Positions 42,501 through 50,544 are shown, counted from the stretch's first letter. The stretch is 64,000 bases of DNA from Asanoa ishikariensis (GCF_900107455.1 NZ_FNQB01000004.1:62001-126000), one strand, 5' to 3'. Program-made: numbers and translations. The notes: generated by a model from the letters alone, not told the origin.

Positions 42501-43284
42501 TGTGGGTGCCGTGTCCGTTGTAGTCACGCGGGGAGGGGAACTCCCACGGCAACTCGGTCTTGATGCCCGCGTCGCCGCCCCACGCGTTGTTGAAGTGCCG
42601 CGCGGCCACGATCTTGCCGGTGCAGTCGTCGGCGTGCCACGAGTCGTCGGTGCCCGTCTCGCACGTGCCGTGGAAGTCGGTCAGCGGCGCGTACGCCTTG
42701 CCACCGGCGTCCGGGTTGGCGAAGCTGGCGCTGTCCGGCCAGATGCCGCTGTCGATGACGCCGATGACCAGCCCCTCGCCCGCGTCCTCGGGGCCACGGA
42801 GCTGGTCCCACAGCCCGCCCGGCTGGTCCAGACCGAGGAAGCCCGCCGTCGAGGAGGTCTGCGTGGTCACCTTCCGGTCGGCGGTGACGGCGACGACGTC
42901 GGGCAGTGCGCGCAGTTTCGCCGCCTGAGCCTTGGTCAGGTCCGCCGAGAACCCGTCGAAGGAGTAGACGTACGCGCCGCGCTTCTTCGCGCCCACTGTG
43001 CGCACGGCACGGTCCTGCTGGCCCCTGACGTGGGCGGCGTACCGCGTCACGTCCGACGACCGGGGGTTGACCTTCCTGCCGTGGCCGGGCCTGGTCGGCG
43101 CCATACCGGCGACGCCGCCGCCATAGGCGACCACGGGATCCAGCGCCATCTGGACGATGTAGGTCTGCTTACCACTGTCGGGGGCGGCCATGGCGGGCGT
43201 GCCGGACACCGCGACCTGCACCGCCAGCGCGACCGCGACGCCGGCCGGCAGCCACCGTCGAGCCCTTGAGAACGTGGACACCAC
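39577..43284 (-). CDS. Secreted subtilisin-family (S8) protease with C-terminal beta-propeller
   Basis: 1235 residues. After a signal peptide (cut near PAMAA) come an I9-type propeptide (TYIVQMALD, AYVYSFDGFSADLT) and the S8 domain. The triad is Asp178 (VIGVIDSGIW), His258 (NGHGTHTAS) and Ser594 (SGTSMSAPHVAG). A PA domain is inserted in the catalytic domain (KIVVCERGNNPRVNKSLAVKQAGGVGMILVN). An Fn3-like domain follows (residues about 700-800). The last 420 residues hold about seven repeats of the form TVAYD-x-x-TGK-x-x-W, a WD/PQQ-like propeller probably used for binding. The start is GTG 43284 or GTG 43281, both after GGAGG. Confidence 0.93.
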   Translation of the reverse strand: MVSTFSRARRWLPAGVAVALAVQVAVSGTPAMAAPDSGKQTYIVQMALDPVVAYGGGVAGMAPTRPGHGRKVNPRSSDVTRYAAHVRGQQDRAVRTVGAKKRGAYVYSFDGFSADLTKAQAAKLRALPDVVAVTADRKVTTQTSSTAGFLGLDQPGGLWDQLRGPEDAGEGLVIGVIDSGIWPDSASFANPDAGGKAYAPLTDFHGTCETGTDDSWHADDCTGKIVAARHFNNAWGGDAGIKTELPWEFPSPRDYNGHGTHTASTAGGNHGVQATGPMSALGKITGMAPRARIASYKALWSAQDGSTASGATSDIVAAIDQSVADGVDVLNFSVSGTTSDLLDPMEVAFLAAAKAGVFVSASAGNSGPAATTVAHPSPWVTTVAADTHNRTTTATATLGDAAAYTGASLAGTSAGPAPLVYASAATIGLPKASDFLTKLCYAAVDNGGKPVLDPAKVAGKIVVCERGNNPRVNKSLAVKQAGGVGMILVNTDPADDGIVADVHSVPSVHLPAANLVALRAYAAQSGATATISAATISYDAPAPYIAEFSSRGPSTAAGGDLLKPDLAAPGQDILAAVAPPGQGGLDFNLMSGTSMSAPHVAGLAALLKQRHPDWSPMAVKSALMTTSRDLLDAPGVFAQGAGHVVPNSAVDPGLVYDSGADDWTAFLCATTKGVSKSACAAVPKSFDPSDLNTPSVAIGRLAGTQTVTRSVTNVGRAKATYTPSVSGLPGVSVKVTPKRLTLRPGQTGSFTVKFTRATAAMNAYVSGQLTWSDTKHKVRIPLVVRPVAEAWTADHGVAGVQDSGEQVVTDPAGKRVYVTGVNYGSVPGQYNLSIATVAYDPKTGKELWSVGYAGPAGTYAEPHDTTVSPDGRTLYVTGGTAADDTGNDAVTIAYDTATGRKRWESRYTGPDAFTAWSNAVVVSRDGKHVYVTGMTTLAEGGIDDFFTASYDAATGKQAWATRYDGPGKATDDARMIALAPDGKTVFVGGQSPGLEETGYDWGTVAYDTATGKQKWVARYDGSAHGYDMPSAMTVTADGRSVIVTGASSDKSVDLTTVAYDTRTGAVRWTDSYDGPGQATDNPYVITVSRGRVYVTGNTEGDGTRFDLTTVAYDEASGRRLWIQRFDGKAHYDDTSWGLAVTPDGKKVVVTGTSADSDAGTDYVTIAYDSATGRQTWLGRYEGLVGASDSAHALAMTATKDGVRMFVTGQSTTAGSFDTGVEVDMTTVAYFDPWQR

Positions 43285-43403
43285 TCACCTCCGCGTACGA
43301 GTTCCGCTGACGCTACGGATGGCCGCACGGGGAACCATCCGTACCGCACACGGAAAAATGGCGGTAACCTTTGGCCGCCCAGGGTGAGTACGGAGGTTGC
43401 TGC

Positions 43404-46196
43404 ATGACCTCAGGAGTGCTCGCCGCGCGGCTGGTCGGCCGGTCTGCGGAGCTGGACCTGTTGCAGGCGGCGATCACCGCGGCACCGTCGGTCGCGCTGG
43501 TCGAGGGTGAGGCCGGGATCGGCAAGAGCCGCCTGGTCCGTGAGCTGTTGACTGTCACGTCGGGTCGCCGAGTCCTGATCGGCCAGTGCGAGCAGCTTCA
43601 GGAGCCGTTGCCGCTCTCGCCGCTGCTCGACGCGTTCCGCCAGGCGGGACCCGAGCTCGGCGGTCCGCTCAACCCGGTGATCGGCGCGCTGGCCCCGCTG
43701 CTTCCGGAGCTGGCCGCGCACCTGCCGGCGCCTCCGCCGGCACTGTCCGACCCGGGGGCGGACCGGCACCGCGTCTTCCGGGCGGCCGTCGCCCTGCTGG
43801 AGGAGCTCGGCCCTTTGCTGCTGGTGCTGGAGGACGTGCACTGGGCCGACACGGTGACGTTCGACTTCCTCGCTTTCCTCGCCGCGCACCTGCCGCCGGA
43901 CCTCGCGCTGGTCATCACCGCGCGCACCGAGACCGGCCGGCTGCCGATCCGCGAAGCGCTGGCCCGCGCCCCGTCCGGCGCCGCCCACGTCGTCGGCCTG
44001 CGCCCGTTGCGCCCGCCCGAGGTGGCACAGCTCGCCGGTGAGATCCTCGACGCGGCACCCGCGCCCGGCTTCGCCGACCGGCTCTACGAGAAGACCGGTG
44101 GCATCCCGTTCGTGGTGGAGGAAGTGCTCCGCACGTACCTGAAAGGGCCTGGCGCGCTTTCGGGACGGCCGGAGGCACTGGACGACCTCGCCGTGCCGAC
44201 CGTGCTGCGCGACGTGATCCTGCAACGTCTGCTCTCCCTCGACGACGACGCCCGGGAGATCGTCCAGGCCGCCGCGGTCGTCGGCCTGGTGGCCGACGAC
44301 CGGCTGCTCGCCGAGGTGACCGGGCGCGACTCCGCCGAGATCGCGCGTGCGCTCGCCGGCGCGCAGGACGTCGGTCTCCTTCAGGAGGACGGGTTCCGCC
44401 ACGCCCTGGCCCGACAGGTCGTGTACGAGTCCGCCCCCGCGGCCTGGCGGCGGTGGCTGCACCTGCGCACCGGTCGCGCACTCGAGTCGACCGGCAGCTC
44501 GGCCCGGCTCGCACACCACTACCTGCGGGCGGGCCACCACACCGAGATGGTGACCCATGCCGAGGCGGCCGCCGAGACCGCGCTCGCACACGGCAACGAC
44601 GCCACCGCCGCGCGATTCCTGCTGGCGGCGCTCGGCGCGGACGGGGTTCCTCAGGAGACCCGGGTGCGGCTCGCGGTCAAGCTCGGCAGGGCCGCCGTCG
44701 ACGGCCTCGCCCATGCCGAGGCACTGCCGATCGTCGCCCGGCTGCTGACCACCGAGCAACTGCCGGCGGCGGTACGCGGTGAGCTCCGGTTCGCGTACGG
44801 CCGCCTGCTTCGTCAGTCCGGTGACACCCGGGCCGGCCACCTGGAGATCGAACGTGCCGTCGAGGACCTCGCCGGCGCGCCCGCGCTGCTCGGCCGTGCG
44901 CTCGCCGTCCTGGCTGCGCCGGAGACCGTCACGGACCGGCATGTCCGCGAGCACCTGGCCCGCTGCGACGAGGCGGCCGCGGCAGCACGTCGCAGTGGCG
45001 ACCGCGGCGTCGACCTCGCGGTGCGGATCACGCGGGCGGGGCTCCTGTTGGAGCTGGGGCAGCCGGCGGGCTGGCCGCTGGTCGAGGACCTGCTCGACGG
45101 GGACGACCTGCGGTCTTCTCCCCGCGAGTGCGCCCGCGCGTGCCTCAACTGGGCGCAGGGCGCCCTGCACGCCGGCCGGCTGGACCACGCGGAGGCGTTG
45201 CTGGCCACCGGGCGGCAGGTCGCCGATCAGGTCGAATATCTCCGGATCGCGGTGGTGCTCGACCTCGTGACCGCTCTGGTGGACTACGCGGCCGGCCGAT
45301 GGGACGGGCTGCTGGACCGAGCGCGCCTGATGGGCGCGACCCACGCCACGTTCGGCGCCGCGTCATTGGACTCGCGGCTGCTGCTCGGTGCGCTGCTCGC
45401 GGCGATCGGGCCCGCGGAGGAGGCGGCGGACTGCTTCGGCGAGGTCATCACCGTCGCGGAGCAGGTCGGCACCGCATGGCCACTCATCTCGGCCCGGACC
45501 GCCATGGCCCGGTTGCTGTTGACGCTGGACGACGCCAACGGCGCGGCCGACCACGCCAGGGCGGCCATCACCCAGGTCCGCGCCAAGGGGAACTGGGTCT
45601 GGGGCGGGGAGGCCGTGCTGTGTCTCGTCGACGCGGTGGGGCGGACGGACGAGGCCGAGGCCGTCGTCGTCGAGCTCGCGGCCGGGCTGGCGGGGACCGA
45701 CGCACCTCGTGCGCGGTCCGCTCTGCTGGCCGCGCAGGCCGTCCTGGCCCCAGGCGACGCCGACCGGCTCCTCGTCGCGGCACGCGGGGTCGCGGGCGAC
45801 GCGGGTTTGACCTACGACGAGGCGCGGGCCACCGAACGGCTCGGAGGCCTGCGGTGCGCGCACGACGACCCACGCGGCGGCGAGGACCTGGAGACCGCCC
45901 TGCGGCTGTACGGCGCCCTGCACGCCACCCGCGACATCGCCCGCGTCTGCCGGGCGATGCGACTCCACAACGTGCCCATCCCGTATCCCTGGCGCGGCGG
46001 CCGGCCCGCACTCGGCCACACTTTGTCGGCGCAGGAACATCGCGTGGCCCTGCTGGCCGCCGCGGGCAGGACGAACCAGGAGATCGCCACCGAGCTGTTC
46101 CTGTCGCGCCGCACGGTGGAGAGCCACGTCTCCAGCGCGCTGCGCAAGCTCGGGTGCACGTCCCGCAAGGACCTGACAGGCATCCTCGATAGGTGA
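43404..46196 (+). CDS. LAL-family LuxR transcriptional regulator (copy 3, distinct subgroup)
   Basis: 930 residues from ATG 43404, after GGAGG. Walker A is EGEAGIGKSRL, Walker B LLLVLEDVHWADT, then a long TPR-like region and a C-terminal LuxR helix-turn-helix (LSAQEHRVALLAAAGRTNQEIATELFLSRRTVESHVSSALRKLG). It differs from the other two LAL proteins in start motif (LVGRSAEL) and in the winged-helix region after the ATPase, so it is not part of that duplication. It is divergent from the subtilase gene across 119 bases and may control it. Confidence 0.93.
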   Translation: MTSGVLAARLVGRSAELDLLQAAITAAPSVALVEGEAGIGKSRLVRELLTVTSGRRVLIGQCEQLQEPLPLSPLLDAFRQAGPELGGPLNPVIGALAPLLPELAAHLPAPPPALSDPGADRHRVFRAAVALLEELGPLLLVLEDVHWADTVTFDFLAFLAAHLPPDLALVITARTETGRLPIREALARAPSGAAHVVGLRPLRPPEVAQLAGEILDAAPAPGFADRLYEKTGGIPFVVEEVLRTYLKGPGALSGRPEALDDLAVPTVLRDVILQRLLSLDDDAREIVQAAAVVGLVADDRLLAEVTGRDSAEIARALAGAQDVGLLQEDGFRHALARQVVYESAPAAWRRWLHLRTGRALESTGSSARLAHHYLRAGHHTEMVTHAEAAAETALAHGNDATAARFLLAALGADGVPQETRVRLAVKLGRAAVDGLAHAEALPIVARLLTTEQLPAAVRGELRFAYGRLLRQSGDTRAGHLEIERAVEDLAGAPALLGRALAVLAAPETVTDRHVREHLARCDEAAAAARRSGDRGVDLAVRITRAGLLLELGQPAGWPLVEDLLDGDDLRSSPRECARACLNWAQGALHAGRLDHAEALLATGRQVADQVEYLRIAVVLDLVTALVDYAAGRWDGLLDRARLMGATHATFGAASLDSRLLLGALLAAIGPAEEAADCFGEVITVAEQVGTAWPLISARTAMARLLLTLDDANGAADHARAAITQVRAKGNWVWGGEAVLCLVDAVGRTDEAEAVVVELAAGLAGTDAPRARSALLAAQAVLAPGDADRLLVAARGVAGDAGLTYDEARATERLGGLRCAHDDPRGGEDLETALRLYGALHATRDIARVCRAMRLHNVPIPYPWRGGRPALGHTLSAQEHRVALLAAAGRTNQEIATELFLSRRTVESHVSSALRKLGCTSRKDLTGILDR

Positions 46197-46219
46197 GCGC
46201 CTGACCGTCCGGGTCGGCC

Positions 46220-46633
46220 TCAGACGCTGATCGCGTCGAGCAGCGCGCCGACCGGCTTGTCGGGCAGGGCGCGGGCGACGTCGGCGACCGCGACGATGCC
46301 GACCAGATCGTGGCCGTCGATCACGGGCAGCCGACGTACCTGGTGGCTGCCCATGGTCTTGAGAATCTCCTCGATGTCGTCGTCGGCGCCGATCGTCACG
46401 GGCTTGCCCTGGCCCAGCTCGCCCGCCAGGATCTGCTCCGGGTCGCGTCCCTGCGCGATGACCTTCACGACGATGTCGCGATCGGTCAGCATGCCTTTGA
46501 GCCGGTTGTCTGTGCCGCAGATCGGCAACGAGCCAACGTTGAGTTCGGCCATCTTGCGGGCGGCCGCGGCCACGGTCTCCTCGGCACCGACGCACGTGGC
46601 GTCGGGAGTCATGATGTCGCGTGCGGTCGTCAT
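46220..46633 (-). CDS. CBS-domain pair protein
   Basis: A 137-residue stand-alone CBS pair. CBS1 is ARDIMTPDATCVGAEETVAAAARKM with GSLPICG and GMLTDRDIVVKVI. CBS2 is VTIGADDDIEEILKTM with VRRLPVID and LVGIVAVADVAR. It binds adenine nucleotides and senses energy state. The ATG at 46633 follows GGGAG. Single genes like this are common in dormancy or stress regulons of actinobacteria. It is convergent with the LAL gene. Confidence 0.93.
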   Translation of the reverse strand: MTTARDIMTPDATCVGAEETVAAAARKMAELNVGSLPICGTDNRLKGMLTDRDIVVKVIAQGRDPEQILAGELGQGKPVTIGADDDIEEILKTMGSHQVRRLPVIDGHDLVGIVAVADVARALPDKPVGALLDAISV

Positions 46634-46887
46634 GGTGGTCTGCTCCCTCTGTTGGGCTACTTACCGGATGGCTACCCGAGCGGCGACGGGTCAACCCGGC
46701 ATCCTGCCTGACATCGCATATGGACGGTCCTTCTTGGAAGGACAGTCGGGTGCCGCAACCCCGACGCGGACCGTTCCTCCACGTCACTCCAGCCACGTTG
46801 GTTGACTAGTTCAAATTCGGCTGACGACGTTCAATTGCGTAAGGAGCGGGTCGTTATCGGGTTGATTATCACGAACGGGGCGTAGCG

Positions 46888-47066
46888 ATGACGCAGAGCG
46901 CGCGTATGACAGATCAGCGCACCGGCGTCGGGGCCGAAGTGGGGGAGAACGAAACCGCTATCGACCTAGATCTTGTGGTGGAGTACGGGTCAATATCAAC
47001 GACATCCACCTGCCGGACGACAGCGTCGAGAGCGGGGGCCGAAGCGGCCAGTCGCGAGTGTCCTGA
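46888..47066 (+). pseudogene. Asp23/Gls24-family envelope stress protein remnant
   Basis: The ATG at 46888 opens a frame that reads TDQRTGVGAEVGENETAIDLDLVVEYG, the mid-section of an Asp23 protein. It then shifts frame directly into VNINDIHLPDDSVES and a stop at 47066, the normal C-terminal end. The N-terminal half and the central segment between VVEYG and VNIND (usually about 35 residues) are gone. The upstream 250 bases have no gene. It is a decayed gene with a deletion and frameshift. Confidence 0.65.
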
Positions 47067-47105
47067 CCGCCGAGCCGGGGGACGGCGACCAGGCGGGTCA
47101 AGCCG

Positions 47106-47627
47106 TCAGATCTGGCTTGCCGCCTGATTGAGCAGGGCGGCGTGCTCTGCGAGGACGGGAGCGGCCACGCTGGCGTCCTGCTTGACCGCAGGATCCGAGC
47201 CGCTCGTGATCTCGCGTTGCGCGTTTGCCGTCGCCGCCTTGTTGGCCGCCTGCTGCACCGGAATCCACACGCGGTCGTATCGACCGTCAGGCACCTTGTC
47301 CAGCTGCTTGGTCGCCTGGCGCGCGGCGTCGGCCGGGGCCAGGGGCACTCCGAGTGACGATGCGGTTTGCTGGAGGGACTGGTCCAGCCGGGTGAAGTCG
47401 GTGACGAACCGGCCCCCGAGATCCTTGACCTGCTGACTTTGCCCCTTCTGCTGAGCCTGTTGACCAGTGGCGATCTCCACCAGGTTGGACTGGTGCGCGG
47501 CCTGCAGATAGCCCACGTCCTGCGCGGACGGCGCAGCGGCAGGAGCGTCTGCCGCCCCGGCGACGGCCGGACCGGCGCCGAGCGCGGCCACGAGTACGGC
47601 GGCTACCCCAAATGCTCGCAATGCCAT
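47106..47627 (-). CDS. Secreted DUF4142 (ferritin-like) protein
   Basis: 173 residues from ATG 47627 with GAGGAGG seven bases upstream. A signal peptide (ALRAFGVAAVLVAALGAGPAVAGA) leads to a four-helix DUF4142 domain (VGYLQAAHQSNLVEIATGQQA, GRFVTDFTRLDQSL, LAEHAALLNQA). The metal ligands of true ferritins are not evident. Function is unknown. The frame is open upstream to 47963, but that part is antisense debris of a sugar dehydrogenase gene fragment. Confidence 0.85.
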   Translation of the reverse strand: MALRAFGVAAVLVAALGAGPAVAGAADAPAAAPSAQDVGYLQAAHQSNLVEIATGQQAQQKGQSQQVKDLGGRFVTDFTRLDQSLQQTASSLGVPLAPADAARQATKQLDKVPDGRYDRVWIPVQQAANKAATANAQREITSGSDPAVKQDASVAAPVLAEHAALLNQAASQI

Positions 47628-48039
47628 GGCGGTCCTCCTCGCTGGCCTTCCATTCCGGCTACCCGGGCATTTCCGCCCTAACCGCATCCGTCCACGGATA
47701 TCCGGGTGGCCCAAGCGCCTGTTGCGCGAGAAAACGCCATCGCGCCGACGTGGGCTGGCTGGACGCGCTCGAACCGGACCCACGGGGGTTCGGGATCCTC
47801 GGTACACCACGCCGCCGGTCACCGCGCAGTTGTCGTTGTAGTGGTCGTACTCGAAGACGGGGTTCGCTCCACGCTGCCTTCGATCCCTGGCAGTTCCCAT
47901 CCTTTGTGGAGGAACCGAGAAGCGGCCGCTCGCCATACCGGAGGCGGGCACCCCCGACGGCATCGAGTCCCTTCTTGCTCCTCGGTCCGCTGACGGTAGT
48001 ATCCCCGTGCTTTGGAGTGCAACGGGGAGGAAGACCCAT
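47628..48039. other. Intergenic region holding gene debris
   Basis: This 412-base gap between the DUF4142 gene and the LPLTG protein gene contains the shuffled dehydrogenase copy (47735-47878). The remainder has no recognisable gene. It includes the ribosome site of the downstream gene (GGGGAGGAAG) and must contain two divergent promoters, which I cannot place. Confidence 0.5.
47735..47878 (-). pseudogene. Shuffled partial copy of the neighbouring sugar dehydrogenase gene
   Basis: Three collinear blocks in the same orientation match the gene at 48841-50061. Block 47757-47781 equals 48872-48896. Block 47784-47863 matches 49081-49160 with two mismatches. Block 47861-47878 equals 49233-49250. 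About 180 and 70 bases of parent sequence are missing between blocks, and the second joint shares GGT microhomology. Weaker homology extends left at the same offset to 47735. No protein can be made from it. Confidence 0.8.
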
Positions 48040-48762
48040 ATGCGATGGAAGATTCCGGCTGGCGTCCTGGTGGCGCTGGCCTTTTTGATTCCGGCGGCAC
48101 CGGCCGCGGCTCACGCCGCACAACCCGGGCTCAACGAGTCCTGCCAAACGGTCGAGCGCAAGGTGTACAGGGATATCCGCGAGCTTGTCACCATCGACCT
48201 GGACACCGCCACCGACGTCGAGATACGCGTGTTGGCCAACCAGCTCCTGACCGTGGCAAAAGCAGAGTCCTTGGCCGTTTTGCCTGGCGCGATACAGGAG
48301 CGACTGGACGGCACCGCGGATGATCTGCGCGCATTCCTCAAGTCGGACCTGGAGAATGCCTGGTCGGTGGGTCTGCGGATCGAAGTGGTCCGGACGTTGA
48401 CGGACGCTGGCACCAACGTGAAGACGGCAGCGCAGAAGGTCCTCGACGACCCGTCCATCGACACCTACCTGGCTTACCTCAACAACGGCCTGTACGACGC
48501 GCGTGCGCTTGATTGCGCTGCTCAGCCCACCCCGACGCCGACCGTCGCACCGACCTCGGCCCCGACCCCGACGCCGACCGTCGTGCCGACCCCTGCTCCC
48601 TCCGGCAGCCCGGACGCTCCGGGCGGCGACGGCGGTGGCGGTGGGCTGCCCCTGACCGGTGCCGACACCGCGATCGTCGCTGGCGTCGGCGGTGCACTCC
48701 TGCTGCTCGGTGGCATGGGCTACCTGATCGGACGCCGGCGCCGTTCCCGCTTCGTGGCGTAG
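48040..48762 (+). CDS. Cell-wall-anchored protein with ALF-type repeats and LPLTG motif
   Basis: 240 residues from ATG 48040. A signal peptide (VLVALAFLIPAAPAAAHA) is followed by about 130 mostly helical residues with the ALF-repeat look (RVLANQLLTVAKAESL, IEVVRTLTDAGTNVKTAAQKVLDD, TYLAYLNNGLYDA). A Pro/Thr wall-spanning segment of PTPTPTV repeats comes next. A sortase signal LPLTG (203-207), a membrane helix and an Arg tail end the protein. Two cysteines could form a disulphide. Sortase would link it to peptidoglycan. Its partner is unknown. Confidence 0.88.
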   Translation: MRWKIPAGVLVALAFLIPAAPAAAHAAQPGLNESCQTVERKVYRDIRELVTIDLDTATDVEIRVLANQLLTVAKAESLAVLPGAIQERLDGTADDLRAFLKSDLENAWSVGLRIEVVRTLTDAGTNVKTAAQKVLDDPSIDTYLAYLNNGLYDARALDCAAQPTPTPTVAPTSAPTPTPTVVPTPAPSGSPDAPGGDGGGGGLPLTGADTAIVAGVGGALLLLGGMGYLIGRRRRSRFVA

Positions 48763-48772
48763 CGGACTCGAT

Positions 48773-48805
48773 GCGCCCGGCTCGACTTTTCGTCGGGCCG
48801 GGCGC
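48773..48805. terminator. Bidirectional terminator
   Basis: GCGCCCGGC (48773-48781) pairs with GCCGGGCGC (48797-48805), extended by CGAC/GTCG and closed by a TTTT-containing loop. It lies between the convergent LPLTG-protein and dehydrogenase genes. Confidence 0.75.
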
Positions 48806-48840
48806 GAGGACCTCTGAATGCGAGATCGCCGATCTGAAAG

Positions 48841-50061
48841 TCAGCGGTTCGCCATCCCACCGCCTGGGGTCGGCTGGACGCGCTCGAACCGGACCCGGTT
48901 CAGCCAGCCCGGCAGGTCGCTGAGCACGTAGAGCTCGCCGTGCACGTCCGTGCCGATCGCGGTCGGTTGGGTGGGGAAGTAGCCGATCGTGGCGGACTCG
49001 TAGCCGCCCGCGGGTTTGGGGCGCACGGCGAACACACGGGTCGAGCAGTAGTCGGCCGCGACGTAGGTGCCGTATGCCGCGGGGGTCCGGGATCCTCGGT
49101 ACACCACGCCACCGGTCACCGCGCAGTTGTCGTTGTAGTGGTCGTACTCGAAGACGGGGTCGGTGTAGCGCCCGCCCGGCCGGCATTGCTGTGGGTCGAA
49201 CACCGGGGTGCCTTCCCGGCACGACCAGCCGAGGTTCGCTCCACGCTGCCACGGGCGGATGTGGTTGATCTCCTCGATCAGGCCCTGGCCGACGTCACCG
49301 ATCCACAGTGAGCCGTCGACCGGGTCGACCGAGAACCGCCACGGGTTGCGCAGCCCGTAGAGCCAGATCTCCGGCCGTGCGCCAGCCGTACGGACGAACG
49401 GGTTGTCGGAGGGTACGCAGTAGGGCTTCGCCCCGCAGGTGCGGTTGACGTCGATCCGCAGAATCTTGCCGAGCAGGGTGCCGAGGTTCTGGCCGGACTT
49501 GAACGGGTCGTACGCGTGGCCACCGTCGCCGAGGGACCAGTAGAGGTAGCCGTCGCGGCCGAATGCCACCTGTCCGCCGTTGTGGTTGCCGTAGTCGGCG
49601 TGCTCCTGGGTGAGCAGCACCTGCAACCGTTCGGGAGCGCCGATGCGCACTCGCGCCAGCGTCAGCGCGCCGGCCGGCAGGCTCGTGTAGGCCACGTAGA
49701 GCATCCCGGTCCGCGCGAAGTTCGGTGCGGGCGTGATGCCGAGGAGGCCGCGCTCGTTGTCGGACGTGTCGATCCGGGCGGTCAGGTCGAGCACCGGCTC
49801 GGCCGCCAAGCCGGTGTCGGGGTGGTACGAGCGGACGGTGCCGTCCTTCTCCGCGATCAGCATCCGGCCGTCCGGCAGCCCGGTGATCGCGATCGGACGC
49901 TGCAAACCGAAAGCCACCTGTTCGGAGACGACGGTCAGCTCAGCGAGTGGCGCCGCGCGGGTGGGGGAGGCGCCGGCCGCTGAGGACAACAGGGACGCGG
50001 ACAGGGCCAGAACGAGCAGGCCGGCCAGCTTGGCGGCCCGGCGACTGTGCGGTCGCGACAT
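48841..50061 (-). CDS. Secreted PQQ-dependent sugar (sorbosone/glucose) dehydrogenase family protein
   Basis: 406 residues from ATG 50061, with GAGGAG seven bases upstream. A signal peptide is followed by a six-bladed propeller of the soluble glucose dehydrogenase type: LQRPIAITGLPDGRMLIAEKDGTV, NERGLLGITPAPNFA, DYGNHNGGQVAFGRDGYLYWSLGDGG, LGKILRIDVN, and GLRNPWRFSVD. The conserved His-Asn-Gly segment and catalytic-type residues are present. It oxidises aldoses outside the cell if PQQ is available. Part of its 3' half is copied and shuffled at 47735-47878. Confidence 0.92.
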   Translation of the reverse strand: MSRPHSRRAAKLAGLLVLALSASLLSSAAGASPTRAAPLAELTVVSEQVAFGLQRPIAITGLPDGRMLIAEKDGTVRSYHPDTGLAAEPVLDLTARIDTSDNERGLLGITPAPNFARTGMLYVAYTSLPAGALTLARVRIGAPERLQVLLTQEHADYGNHNGGQVAFGRDGYLYWSLGDGGHAYDPFKSGQNLGTLLGKILRIDVNRTCGAKPYCVPSDNPFVRTAGARPEIWLYGLRNPWRFSVDPVDGSLWIGDVGQGLIEEINHIRPWQRGANLGWSCREGTPVFDPQQCRPGGRYTDPVFEYDHYNDNCAVTGGVVYRGSRTPAAYGTYVAADYCSTRVFAVRPKPAGGYESATIGYFPTQPTAIGTDVHGELYVLSDLPGWLNRVRFERVQPTPGGGMANR

Positions 50062-50193
50062 GGTCGAGCTCCTCGAGCAGAGTGGGGGACGCGGTCTGGG
50101 AGCGTTCCCACCATACATCGATCCACGACGATATCAACCCCACGGCATCATCGTGCACGGCGGATGGTTCCGCCGTACGCGATGATGATCGGG

Positions 50194-50529
50194 TCAGATG
50201 TAAGCGGTCTTGGGGCCCGAGCAGAAGTCGGCAGCCCCAATGCTGCAGATCTGCATGATGATCTTGTCGCCCGACTGCCAGCCCGACGGTTTGGAGACCG
50301 TCTTGTTGGAGCTGGAGCCCCATTGGTGCCGAATGACAATGGGACTGTTCGACCTCTTGTCGTTGGTGATCACCGCGTGGGCGTACGTCTCACCGCCGTC
50401 ATTGAGGTTGTCCCAGATCGTGAACTTGTCCGTGTCGCTGTTGTAGCGCAGTCCGGCCAATAGACTGGCATTCATAGTCTGGAATGCCGTCTGCGCCTGG
50501 GAAGCGTCTCGAACAACATCGAACGACAT
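50194..50529 (-). CDS. Hypothetical protein, possibly truncated
   Basis: 111 residues (MSFDVVRDASQAQTAFQ..., GLRYNSDTDKFTIWDNLNDG, ending GAADFCSGPKTAYI). Composition is AT-richer and Asn/Ser-rich compared with the neighbours. The C-terminal half looks like an extracellular beta domain with two cysteines, yet no signal peptide is present, so the N-terminus may be lost. I do not recognise the family. It begins 16 bases after the upstream minus-strand gene ends. Confidence 0.55.
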   Translation of the reverse strand: MSFDVVRDASQAQTAFQTMNASLLAGLRYNSDTDKFTIWDNLNDGGETYAHAVITNDKRSNSPIVIRHQWGSSSNKTVSKPSGWQSGDKIIMQICSIGAADFCSGPKTAYI

Positions 50530-50544
50530 CGAACACTGCGGGGC

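Noticed and set aside
39583-43269. 1228-codon plus-strand open frame opposite the subtilase gene
   Set aside because: It is the antisense shadow of the subtilase, with Arg/Gly/Val-rich low-complexity translation and no domain. The minus-strand frame has the full S8 triad.
46715-46745. Small inverted repeat GTCCTTC/GAAGGAC upstream of the Asp23 remnant
   Set aside because: Seven-base arms with no T run and no gene to terminate or control. Too weak to call.
47628-47963. N-terminal extension of the DUF4142 protein containing FEYDHYNDNCAVTGG
   Set aside because: This is read from the shuffled copy of the sugar dehydrogenase gene. The DUF4142 protein has its own start, ribosome site and signal peptide at 47627.
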